Shown here: positions 56,349 to 64,000 of the stretch, one piece after another
Layout of the letters: every line of letters begins with the position of its first letter
Numbering within the stretch: the first letter of the stretch is position 1
Virus record (IMG/VR): IMGVR_UViG_3300022751_000016
Coordinates: 62,001 to 126,000 of that record
Strand: one strand, 5' to 3'
From: a virus
Length of the DNA: 64,000 nucleotides
Translations under genes and position numbers: made by a program
The notes under the pieces: model-generated
Seen by the model: only the letters and a program-made list of their open reading frames with translations
Databases searched by the model: none
Told to the model about the DNA's origin: nothing

Positions 56349-58346
56349 TTATTTACAAGCTAATTCTTCATTTATTTTTTCTTCCTGTGCCTTATTGTAA
56401 GTGTTTGTTACATTTAATTCAGGATTAGTTTGTGGTATAGCTGTGTATGAGGGCAGTATATCAGGAGCAATATTCAACCCGTAAACCTTGTATTCCCCTG
56501 TATTTGGAATCATTTTTTCATATATGTTAACATCAGACCTTTGATAAATACCATCACTAATTCTTAAAAACGGCTCTTGCGATTGAGCTCCTATTTTACC
56601 GTCTTCCATTCTCTGATAATCTTCTTGAAAAATAGGTAATGCTTGCGGATAATTTGTATAATAGTCTCTAATGTTTTGTTCATCTGAATCTACGTATTCT
56701 CCCTCATTAGGAAAAGTTATCTCAGAATTTATTTTGGCATTGAAGTAATTTTTAAGCTTAGAATTGTTCTCTATCTCTACCCTAATTGCCTGTAAAGTAA
56801 TTGGGTCTAAACTTATTGGTTCTATTCCATTCTCTGTTATTTTAAATAACTCACTATTCATATTTGCAATGTAGAATTCAGAAACATATTCGTCCGACAC
56901 TTCTTTCACATCAATGACAAGGTTTTCTTCATAGGTTGATAACTCTATTTCATTATCTAGCTTTCCGCTCAATAATTCTTTGTAAATTACCATTTTTTGC
57001 AGAACTTCTGAATCTATGCTTTCTTGCTCAACTTTTGATAAATCAATTAACTTCACTTCACTCTGAATACGTCTTTTTAGCTCTTCTAAGGGTGTGTTTA
57101 ATCTTTGTGATGCAATATCATATAAACTATCTAAATCTTGTCTTAGAGCGTCTGTTCTTTGATATAAATTATTTCCTAAAGGTAAAAGTCCTTCATTTTG
57201 GAATAGAGTATATGCACTGTCTTTAGTAATTACATTGTACATACTTTTATTTCCTTGGATATTTTGAACAATCACTTTAGGAGAAATGTCTACACCAAAG
57301 AAATCATCATAAACACTTGCGAATTCATCTATGTTTCCTAAATTAAATAAGTTGTTAACACTAACTAGAAAATCTTTCATTTCTTCCTGACTTTTGTTGT
57401 CATAGAAAGTACCTAAGTTTTTCAAGTCCAATCCTAATTTAGCAGCTTTTTTATTTATTGTAGACAACATTGTTTGCACTTCCTGTGGAGAATTGTCATA
57501 AACGAATGGGTGTACGACTAATAGTTTACTAACTGTATCTCTTAAACTTCCATTTACATCTTCTTGCAACACCTTGTCTAGCAGATTTTTTGTATCCGTT
57601 TGTGGCTTGTCTCTTAATATTCCATTCTCATAAACCTTCTGTCTTATTCTTTTAAACTTGCTGAAAAAATCATACTTCCCTTTTAGAAATTCTAATTCGG
57701 GGTCTTGTATAGCTACGTTGAATTCTTCTTCTTTTAACCCGCCTAATTTTTGAATAGCATCCTGTTCTACAATGTAGGGATTTTTTATTTGTGTTTTACC
57801 AAACTGATTAGGAGTTAAACCATCAGAAACTATGAAATCTTTATTTAAAAAAGCGTCATTTACAACTGTCTCTTCTGTGTTTGAAAGTTTTATTATAAAC
57901 TCTTGAATACTGTTTTGCAACTCTAAGTCTCTCAGAATATTTTCTCTTTCGTAGGAAGTATAGATGTCTAAATTATTTAAACTGTTTCTTGTAGGTTCAG
58001 GAAAAAATGCATCTCTCAATTCTTCTTTTAATTGGTCAGAGTTTTCAAATCTAGTGTCAGCTAAATTTACTTTCAATTGAGTTAATTCCTGCTCAGACAG
58101 AGGCTCTTTAATATTTTCTCTTTCTATGAAATAGACAACATCTTTTAAAATAGGTTCTCCATTTTTATCTGTTTCTGTGATTAGAGCGTTGTCTAAAAAA
58201 CTTTCTGTTTGTGAAACTGCCCAAATATCTGAGGCTTGCTCTTGATTCCCTGTGAATGTTTTAGCGTTAGCAAATAATATACTAGGTTTTCCATTGTTGG
58301 CTTCTATTTTTATAGTGCCATTATCTATAGTTATGTTACAACTCAT
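56349..58346 (-). CDS. Large hypothetical virion-type protein, 665 residues
   Basis: The start MSCNITIDNGTIKIEANNGK followed by PSILF resembles the first 35 residues of the neighbouring 2042-residue protein (Met-x-Cys, then Gly-x-x-Ser-x-Leu-Phe). The rest is mainly helical, acidic and rich in Asn and Leu, without a catalytic motif I recognise. One base separates it from the end of the 1648-residue gene, so the genes are cotranscribed. Probably an internal virion protein. Confidence 0.75.
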   Translation of the reverse strand: MSCNITIDNGTIKIEANNGKPSILFANAKTFTGNQEQASDIWAVSQTESFLDNALITETDKNGEPILKDVVYFIERENIKEPLSEQELTQLKVNLADTRFENSDQLKEELRDAFFPEPTRNSLNNLDIYTSYERENILRDLELQNSIQEFIIKLSNTEETVVNDAFLNKDFIVSDGLTPNQFGKTQIKNPYIVEQDAIQKLGGLKEEEFNVAIQDPELEFLKGKYDFFSKFKRIRQKVYENGILRDKPQTDTKNLLDKVLQEDVNGSLRDTVSKLLVVHPFVYDNSPQEVQTMLSTINKKAAKLGLDLKNLGTFYDNKSQEEMKDFLVSVNNLFNLGNIDEFASVYDDFFGVDISPKVIVQNIQGNKSMYNVITKDSAYTLFQNEGLLPLGNNLYQRTDALRQDLDSLYDIASQRLNTPLEELKRRIQSEVKLIDLSKVEQESIDSEVLQKMVIYKELLSGKLDNEIELSTYEENLVIDVKEVSDEYVSEFYIANMNSELFKITENGIEPISLDPITLQAIRVEIENNSKLKNYFNAKINSEITFPNEGEYVDSDEQNIRDYYTNYPQALPIFQEDYQRMEDGKIGAQSQEPFLRISDGIYQRSDVNIYEKMIPNTGEYKVYGLNIAPDILPSYTAIPQTNPELNVTNTYNKAQEEKINEELACK

Positions 58347-58347
58347 T

Positions 58348-61300
58348 TTAACATTCTTTTACTTTTTGTACTTCTTTTCTAAGATTTGCTTGTATTTTAG
58401 CTTCATTCATTAATTCTTTCAATTCCGCTATTTTTTCAAACTTGTTTTTAATACTATCAATTTTATCTTTACCTACAATATCTAAAACTTTTTTAGGAAT
58501 ACTTTCTGATATTGCTTCTCTAAGAATGTTTATATTCACTTGTTGAGATATATTTGGAAGATTTTCACTACCTACAGATATAACAGCGTTCTCACTGAAA
58601 GCTTGAATAAAAGTATTATCTTCTGGAAAAGTTAAATCTAAATTTGAAGCTATTTGTGCTGCTTCATTTATTTGCCTATTTATCTGAATTGCTTCATCGC
58701 TCAATTCTGCCTCCAAAGATACAACATTATCTTGTAATTCGCTTCTTTTTTGTACAGGACTTTGATATTCTACATTTCCTAAATTAATAAGGAGTTTTCC
58801 TGTACTGAAAGGATTGTTTGTTATATCTACAGCTATTTCTGCGGAAGACAGTAATTGATTTTTATCGAAAGATTTGTCAGCTAATTCATCAGCGGATAAG
58901 TATAATTCCAATTCGCTTAAAGCGTCTGATAAGTTATTCAATTCATCAGAGGTTTGCCAATCTGTATTTGCGAAATTTATATTATATGTTTCTGGACTTA
59001 TACCTGAACCTTGCATGAGTCTAATAACTTGTACAGCTTTTTCATCTGCTGAAATTTCTGTATTCATTATTCTACTTAAATCCTCACTTTTTGATATTTG
59101 TGTGACATTCATTTTAATAGGGAACGCTACATTTTTATCTTGATATCTTATAACAACAAATGGTATTTTAAATTGTGCGTTTCTTTTAGTGATTCCTTTT
59201 ACACTTGTTAAGTTTACATCATTTACAGATTTACTGTAAACTACATCATCTCCTTGCATATATCCTGTAGAAACTATGTTTTCCAAAGCTTTTTCAGTGA
59301 ATGGTATAGTTGTAGGTTGTGCATTTCCATTTTCATCTAGTTGTGCTTGTAAATTAGGACTCCCTAACAACACTGTATTAACTGTTGCTGTTTGTCCCGT
59401 GCCTACAATTCTATCGGGAGAAAATAGCATTCTTTCTACAGTTTCTTTTCTTATAGATTTATTTTTTTCAAATGCTGGCGTAATTGCACTATTTCCTGTA
59501 GTGGCTGATAATTGACCTAAAACTTCATTACTGCCTTGTCCGTAAATATATATGTTTAAACTATTCTCTAACTCTTCTAAGGCTTGGTCTGTTGGATTAG
59601 AATTGTATTTTTGAATTAATTGTGCATTATAAGAATCCTCTTTATCTACTCTTAATTCTAAAACATCTCCTTTTTTCTTAGAATTTACTAATTCAGGAAC
59701 AGCTTGTACTTTATTACCTTTAGTGTCTTCTGTTATGAAATCTGATTTTACAGGAATTAATTCACCATTAGCTAATTCTTCAAAAAGTATATTTTGATTA
59801 CTTACACCTGTACTTAATATGTGTAGAGTGGATGGAATATTATTTAAAGAATTTTCTAAAACTACTAGTCTAGAATTAGTTCCCACTTCTACTTCTATCT
59901 CTTTATCTTCCTGTATAATTACAAACTTACTTCCTTCTTTCTTACTAGGTTTAAATTCTTTAAGTCCCGTTCTTGTTTTAGAGAAGATTTCTGAATTAGG
60001 GAAGAATCTTGCAAAACCTTCAATAGATAAAAAACTGATATTTTGTTTTCTAATTCCATCTCTTTCTGAAACGAATGTCAAAGCATTGTCAGGAGATTTA
60101 ACTACAGAGGAATTAGTTAAAAAAGGTGTATCAGCTGTATTTATTTCTGCTGTTAAGAAATCGTAGTCCGTATTGGAATACTCCACTTTAGTTTCAGCTC
60201 TCAAAACATTATCTTGTAAAGCTTTTCTAATTCTCAATAAATCTGCAATAGAACTGTCATACTCATCTACAGAACCTTCTAATATTGTCCAATCTGTTAA
60301 TTTTTTAGTCAGATTTTGGAATTCTTCTGTATTCTCATTGTTATATAATAGTTCTTGATATCTGTTAATCTCTTCTTGTGTAGGCTCTTCTGCTGTCAAT
60401 ACCTCTTCACCAATATATTGTAGTGTATAGAGATTCTTATTTAGAATATCATTTATCTTTTGGTCTATCTGAGACTTTGGTTTCTCTACTGTTTCTTCTA
60501 TTTCTATGGTGTCTACATTAAGCTCCTCTGCTCTTTCTGAATTTGCATTTAATATTTCTTGCTGTTGTATTGTTAGAGTGTTTCCTTTTTTAATTTCCGA
60601 GTTTAACTTTTCTAAATAACTATTCTCAACAACCTCTCCTTTTTTAAAGCTAACATAAGCTTCATTATCTTCTTTTTGTCCTCTTACAATAATTTCTATC
60701 TCCGCTTTATTTTCAGCATAACTTTCTAAAGTTGATTTAAAATATTCAAATTCATTTTCTTTATAATCACGAGCTTTAAGTATTGAAGACAACCATCCAT
60801 TCAACAAAGTAAATCTTGTTTCTGGATTCATAAGAGTTTGTGTAGTCTCATTAAATCCCTTAACATTTCTTATGGCTCTACTTTGCTCTTGAATTAATTT
60901 TTGTACAATTGCATATTTTTGCGGGTCAACTTGTTTTAAAGCTTGTATAGATTCACTAAGTTTTCCTATATTCTCTTTTTGGTTGTCCAGCATTTCAATT
61001 GTTATGTTAGTACCTGTTAAATTTTTAACATTTATGGCATCAACAATAACTTGTTTTTGATTATAAATTTCTGCTTTTTCTTGTTGTACATCTAAAAGCT
61101 TTTTAGCATTATCATTTAAAAGTCTAGTTTTTTCTGTGTTATCCTCTTTATTAGAGATAGTTTGTAAATCTAAAGTTTTTCTAAGTAGGTCTTGCTCTGT
61201 TTTAGCTAAGTATTTTGACTTTCTATCTAATATATTATACTGTTTCTTTTTATTAGCTTCTGTTTGGTCTAATACAAAATCTGTATCTATAGCTTGCTCT

Positions 61301-63294
61301 GCGGAATTACTAGTTGTAATGTCAGACGCTATAAATCTTTTAATAGTGTTCGTAATATCTTGAGAATCTTTTAAGGCGTGTTTACCCAACACCATATTTG
61401 AAGTGATGGCTCTACCTAATTTAATTCTGTCATCATTGGACATCCCTGCTATTTTAACATCTCCCAATAAAGAATTAGAGAAATTATTGTAAGCTTCATA
61501 GTCTGAGGCTAATTCTTTAAACTCCGAAATTCTAATTTGTTTGTATTGAGCTGCTTCTTCTACACTTACACCTAACTGTTGTGCTAAATCTGCATCAGGT
61601 GTAGCATTCATAGCTGTTTGAAACTGTTCTATTCCATAATCCACTCCACCTAAAGAATCTAAATTCTCTAGTACAGCAATCATGCTCTCTCTATTAGCTT
61701 GTATTTCACCTGTACTGTCGTCTTTTTTATTGGCAGCATCACTTTTTTCAATAGCTCTTGAAATTTTATTATTAGCTATTTGATTATTAATTAACATTCC
61801 TACGTGGAAATTGTTATAATTATTTACATTAGCTTCTATATTCTGTCTTTCTATTGCTGAGTCGTTAAACAATCCTTGTCCTGAAGCTACGCTAGAAAAT
61901 CCACCGCCAAATGCTCCAATTAACATTCCTAGTCCTACTTCTTTCCACCCTTCTTTTGTACCATATGTACTAGATAAAGCTTCATATAAAGCTTCTTGCA
62001 TTCCATAGCTAGTTCTAGTGGCATTTTTATCATAACCACTCAACATAAAGTTTTTAGCTGTTTCTGACGCTACTTTTTGACCTCCTTCTTCATACAGTCC
62101 TTCCGTCACTGCATGTTTACCTATTCCATAAACTCGTGAAAATGCTTTTTGTGCAGTTGTAGCTTGTATAGCTTCTAAAGTTCCTCTTTCTGTACCTTCT
62201 TTAAACCCTACTCCCAATAAATTTTTACTGAACCAAGAATTTGATAATTCAGGTTTAATAGTTTTACCCATAGCAAGTTTACCGAAGGTTGCCATGTTGG
62301 AGCTTCCTACTAAAACCATGTTAGCTGTAAAAACAGCATTTGCAGTGTTTGTCAGATTATTTTTAAAGTCTTGATACTCTGTTCCATCAGGTGTTCGTCC
62401 ATTTTGGTTTTCAAAGTTTTTTAACCACTCATCTTCAGTGTTTTTCATATATTGTCTAGCCTCCATAGCCGACTCATATCCTGCCGAAGTCATAGTAAAT
62501 CTCAAAGCATCTAAAGCCTTAACTGTTTGATTTGCTCTTGTTGCTTGAACTACAGAGCCTAAAGACAATGGTGCATTTACAGCATTTCTCATTGGTTGAG
62601 TAGCTATTCTTTTACCAAATATCCCTGCTGTCTTTAACTCTGCATTTGTTAAGTTTCTCGTTAAAGCTCCTGCGCCTCCTCTGGCTAATAGTGAAGTTCC
62701 TCCTGTAGCATAAGCCCAAATACCTTCAGAAACAATCGCCCCTGCTGTAAAGCTCAATCCTCCTAGAAAATCATTTGCCCAGAAATTAGCTGAACCTATA
62801 CTTCCTCCAAATCCTGCTTCTTTTTCTTGTTCTGTATAATAGTTTGGTAGCTTATAATCTAATTTTGTATTTAAGTCGTCTAACCATTTATCAAAGTCTG
62901 AGTTATATGCTGCTGAGAGAGAACCTTCTTTTACACCAACTATTAAATCATTTACAATACCGTAAGTGCCGCCTAAAACTGCTGTTCCTGTTTTTGCAAA
63001 GAATTTACTAGCTCCGTTTATCCATTTTTCAGAAGTTGATTGTTGTTCTGCTAAACGTTGTTCATTATTAATTCCTGGAATAAAACTTTCATACTTAGAA
63101 ACTTTAGTACCATCATTCATTGTCTGGTAAATAGTTTCTTCTTTGTAAGGTGTAATACTTTCAAATCTAGGTTTAGTGTCTTCCTGAATATTCCATATTG
63201 GACTTAAAGAGGTTTGACTGTCTTGTGTCTCTGGCTTGTAGCTTCCTTTAATTCTTTCGTTTAAATAAACTATCTTATTAAAATTATTGTCCAT
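58348..63294 (-). CDS. Giant internal virion-type protein with hydrophobic N-terminal section, 1648 residues
   Basis: A 1648-residue protein. Residues about 96-205 are Gly/Ala-rich and hydrophobic (TAVLGGTYGIVNDLIVG, LGGLSFTAGAIVSEGIW), with KLPNYYTEQEK between. Similar stretches occur in huge proteins of Crassvirales and other Bacteroidota phages. A second hydrophobic Gly-rich section lies near residue 470 (GMLIGAFGGGFSSVASG). The remaining two thirds are helical and charged. It may form membrane contacts during DNA ejection. It overlaps the next gene upstream by 11 bases. Confidence 0.8.
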   Translation of the reverse strand: MDNNFNKIVYLNERIKGSYKPETQDSQTSLSPIWNIQEDTKPRFESITPYKEETIYQTMNDGTKVSKYESFIPGINNEQRLAEQQSTSEKWINGASKFFAKTGTAVLGGTYGIVNDLIVGVKEGSLSAAYNSDFDKWLDDLNTKLDYKLPNYYTEQEKEAGFGGSIGSANFWANDFLGGLSFTAGAIVSEGIWAYATGGTSLLARGGAGALTRNLTNAELKTAGIFGKRIATQPMRNAVNAPLSLGSVVQATRANQTVKALDALRFTMTSAGYESAMEARQYMKNTEDEWLKNFENQNGRTPDGTEYQDFKNNLTNTANAVFTANMVLVGSSNMATFGKLAMGKTIKPELSNSWFSKNLLGVGFKEGTERGTLEAIQATTAQKAFSRVYGIGKHAVTEGLYEEGGQKVASETAKNFMLSGYDKNATRTSYGMQEALYEALSSTYGTKEGWKEVGLGMLIGAFGGGFSSVASGQGLFNDSAIERQNIEANVNNYNNFHVGMLINNQIANNKISRAIEKSDAANKKDDSTGEIQANRESMIAVLENLDSLGGVDYGIEQFQTAMNATPDADLAQQLGVSVEEAAQYKQIRISEFKELASDYEAYNNFSNSLLGDVKIAGMSNDDRIKLGRAITSNMVLGKHALKDSQDITNTIKRFIASDITTSNSAEQAIDTDFVLDQTEANKKKQYNILDRKSKYLAKTEQDLLRKTLDLQTISNKEDNTEKTRLLNDNAKKLLDVQQEKAEIYNQKQVIVDAINVKNLTGTNITIEMLDNQKENIGKLSESIQALKQVDPQKYAIVQKLIQEQSRAIRNVKGFNETTQTLMNPETRFTLLNGWLSSILKARDYKENEFEYFKSTLESYAENKAEIEIIVRGQKEDNEAYVSFKKGEVVENSYLEKLNSEIKKGNTLTIQQQEILNANSERAEELNVDTIEIEETVEKPKSQIDQKINDILNKNLYTLQYIGEEVLTAEEPTQEEINRYQELLYNNENTEEFQNLTKKLTDWTILEGSVDEYDSSIADLLRIRKALQDNVLRAETKVEYSNTDYDFLTAEINTADTPFLTNSSVVKSPDNALTFVSERDGIRKQNISFLSIEGFARFFPNSEIFSKTRTGLKEFKPSKKEGSKFVIIQEDKEIEVEVGTNSRLVVLENSLNNIPSTLHILSTGVSNQNILFEELANGELIPVKSDFITEDTKGNKVQAVPELVNSKKKGDVLELRVDKEDSYNAQLIQKYNSNPTDQALEELENSLNIYIYGQGSNEVLGQLSATTGNSAITPAFEKNKSIRKETVERMLFSPDRIVGTGQTATVNTVLLGSPNLQAQLDENGNAQPTTIPFTEKALENIVSTGYMQGDDVVYSKSVNDVNLTSVKGITKRNAQFKIPFVVIRYQDKNVAFPIKMNVTQISKSEDLSRIMNTEISADEKAVQVIRLMQGSGISPETYNINFANTDWQTSDELNNLSDALSELELYLSADELADKSFDKNQLLSSAEIAVDITNNPFSTGKLLINLGNVEYQSPVQKRSELQDNVVSLEAELSDEAIQINRQINEAAQIASNLDLTFPEDNTFIQAFSENAVISVGSENLPNISQQVNINILREAISESIPKKVLDIVGKDKIDSIKNKFEKIAELKELMNEAKIQANLRKEVQKVKEC

Positions 63295-64000
63295 TCAAGT
63301 TATTTATCAGATTTTCTTTCAAATTATTTATCATTATACTGTATTGTAAATAAAAAGAACTGTTATTTTTTTCTCTTCCTGTTAAAGGTTGTGAACTTAC
63401 TACTTCTTGTCCTGTTGTTGGGTCTGTGTAATATATATCTACCCAGAAAGGATTATTAGGGTCAGATGTAACTTTTGGCGCAGCTGTAAACTTACTGTTT
63501 AAAATAGTATTTATTGGCTGTTGATTTCTTTGGAAGAAGTCCGCACCTCTGTCTTGTATTATTTGATTTGCAAATTCTATTGTTGTTTTGAATGGAGACT
63601 TTGAAGGGTCAGTTTGTAATTGTGCAATCATTTGTTGACTCATCACGTCTGTTAGGTTTTCTGCTATATTCCTCACCTCTACATTTCTTTTTGCAGCACT
63701 AGTTTCAGGTAAAAATGCTTGAGGTGTTAATTTAATATCAGGATTAAAAGGGCTATTTTTCCAATCTTGTTGTGTTTCATTAAATGTGTCAGAAACTGTT
63801 GTTGGTAATGTGTCTACATATATTGATGAACGTTCTTGTCCTAATTTTGTTTTTTTAGTAAATCCAATTCTATATCCTTCTCCTTCTCGTTGTACTGTAT
63901 AATCATTACTTCCTTCTGGAACTTCTGGTGCGTCTGAAGAATTTAAAACTGCTGCTCTTAAAGCTCTTGCTGTAGGTGCTTGCCCTTTATCCAGAGTAGA
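63284..64000 (-). CDS. Partial phage structural-type protein (5' end beyond window)
   Basis: The reading frame is open to the window edge at 64000, so the GTG at 63676 is internal. About 238 residues of the C-terminal part are visible. They are polar with Pro, Thr and Gln (APEVPEGSNDYTVQ, NPFWVDIYYTDPTTGQEV). The composition suggests a virion protein, perhaps upstream partner of the giant genes. No family recognised. It overlaps the 1648-residue gene by 11 bases. Confidence 0.78.
   Translation of the reverse strand, partial: STLDKGQAPTARALRAAVLNSSDAPEVPEGSNDYTVQREGEGYRIGFTKKTKLGQERSSIYVDTLPTTVSDTFNETQQDWKNSPFNPDIKLTPQAFLPETSAAKRNVEVRNIAENLTDVMSQQMIAQLQTDPSKSPFKTTIEFANQIIQDRGADFFQRNQQPINTILNSKFTAAPKVTSDPNNPFWVDIYYTDPTTGQEVVSSQPLTGREKNNSSFYLQYSIMINNLKENLINNLNGQ

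Noticed and set aside
1-64000. Recoded stop codons (TAG or TGA reassigned) as in some Crassvirales
   Set aside because: Genes end in TAA, TAG and TGA at sensible positions and long genes, including 2042 codons, contain none of the three in frame. The single internal TAA at 44347 is an exception in one gene.
1-64000. tRNA genes and CRISPR arrays
   Set aside because: No clear T-arm (GGTTCGAATCC-like) with matching acceptor stem and no regularly spaced direct repeats were seen by eye. A tRNAscan run would be needed to exclude unusual tRNAs.

Overview
The window looks like part of a large, AT-rich genome of a tailed phage (or closely related prophage) infecting a Bacteroidota host. Three things point this way. 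Promoters carry the Bacteroidota -7 element TAnnTTTG, often with a TTTG about 19 bases upstream. Genes are packed head to tail with ATGA and TAATG overlaps and almost no Shine-Dalgarno sequences. The right end holds three giant, mutually adjacent genes of the kind carried by Crassvirales and other large Bacteroidota phages as internal virion proteins. TAA, TAG and TGA all act as stops, so the standard code applies. No terminase, portal, capsid or tRNA gene was recognised, so a family assignment is not justified.

Layout. Bases 1-42,650 are transcribed rightwards and hold about 90 mostly small genes. In order they include a tyrosine recombinase beside an integron-like folded repeat (1890-3095); an RNA-repair cluster of RNA ligase, nucleotidyltransferase, phosphoesterase and polynucleotide kinase (5101-7842); a nuclease cluster of DEDDh exonuclease, PolB-exonuclease-like protein and PD-(D/E)XK nuclease (7870-10299); a PcfJ-like protein; and a 900-base gene-free stretch, 12849-13766, that folds into many strong helices. 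Then come small membrane proteins, a GIY-YIG endonuclease, a permuted GHKL-like ATPase, a MazG-like protein, an adenine methylase, a DnaB-like helicase, a family A DNA polymerase (30732-32756), a LAGLIDADG endonuclease, a BT4734-type primase domain and a metallophosphoesterase. Bases 42,655-64,000 are transcribed leftwards. A terminator at 42655-42692 separates the converging halves.

The left-strand block has two bounded transcription units and then the giant genes. From a promoter at about 49859-49889 runs an overlapping operon: NAMPT-like, AP2-type homing endonuclease, HAD hydrolase, deoxyribosyltransferase-like and PRPP-synthetase-like genes. It ends at a terminator at 45579-45614. A NAMPT homologue with a PRPP-synthetase homologue and no NMN adenylyltransferase is the gene content of the two-step phage NAD+ reconstitution pathway NARP1, which defeats NAD-depleting defences. 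A second unit starts inside that terminator and includes a YpsA/SLOG protein and a gene broken by an in-frame TAA. The giant genes (2042, 665 and 1648 residues plus one cut by the window edge) follow upstream.

The two most unusual items are the structured RNA region at 12.9-13.7 kb, including a terminator whose loop is complementary to an upstream segment, and the attC-like site with its recombinase at 1.9-3.1 kb. A matched promoter-leader module in front of two homing-endonuclease-type genes (32.8 and 41.6 kb) is also notable.
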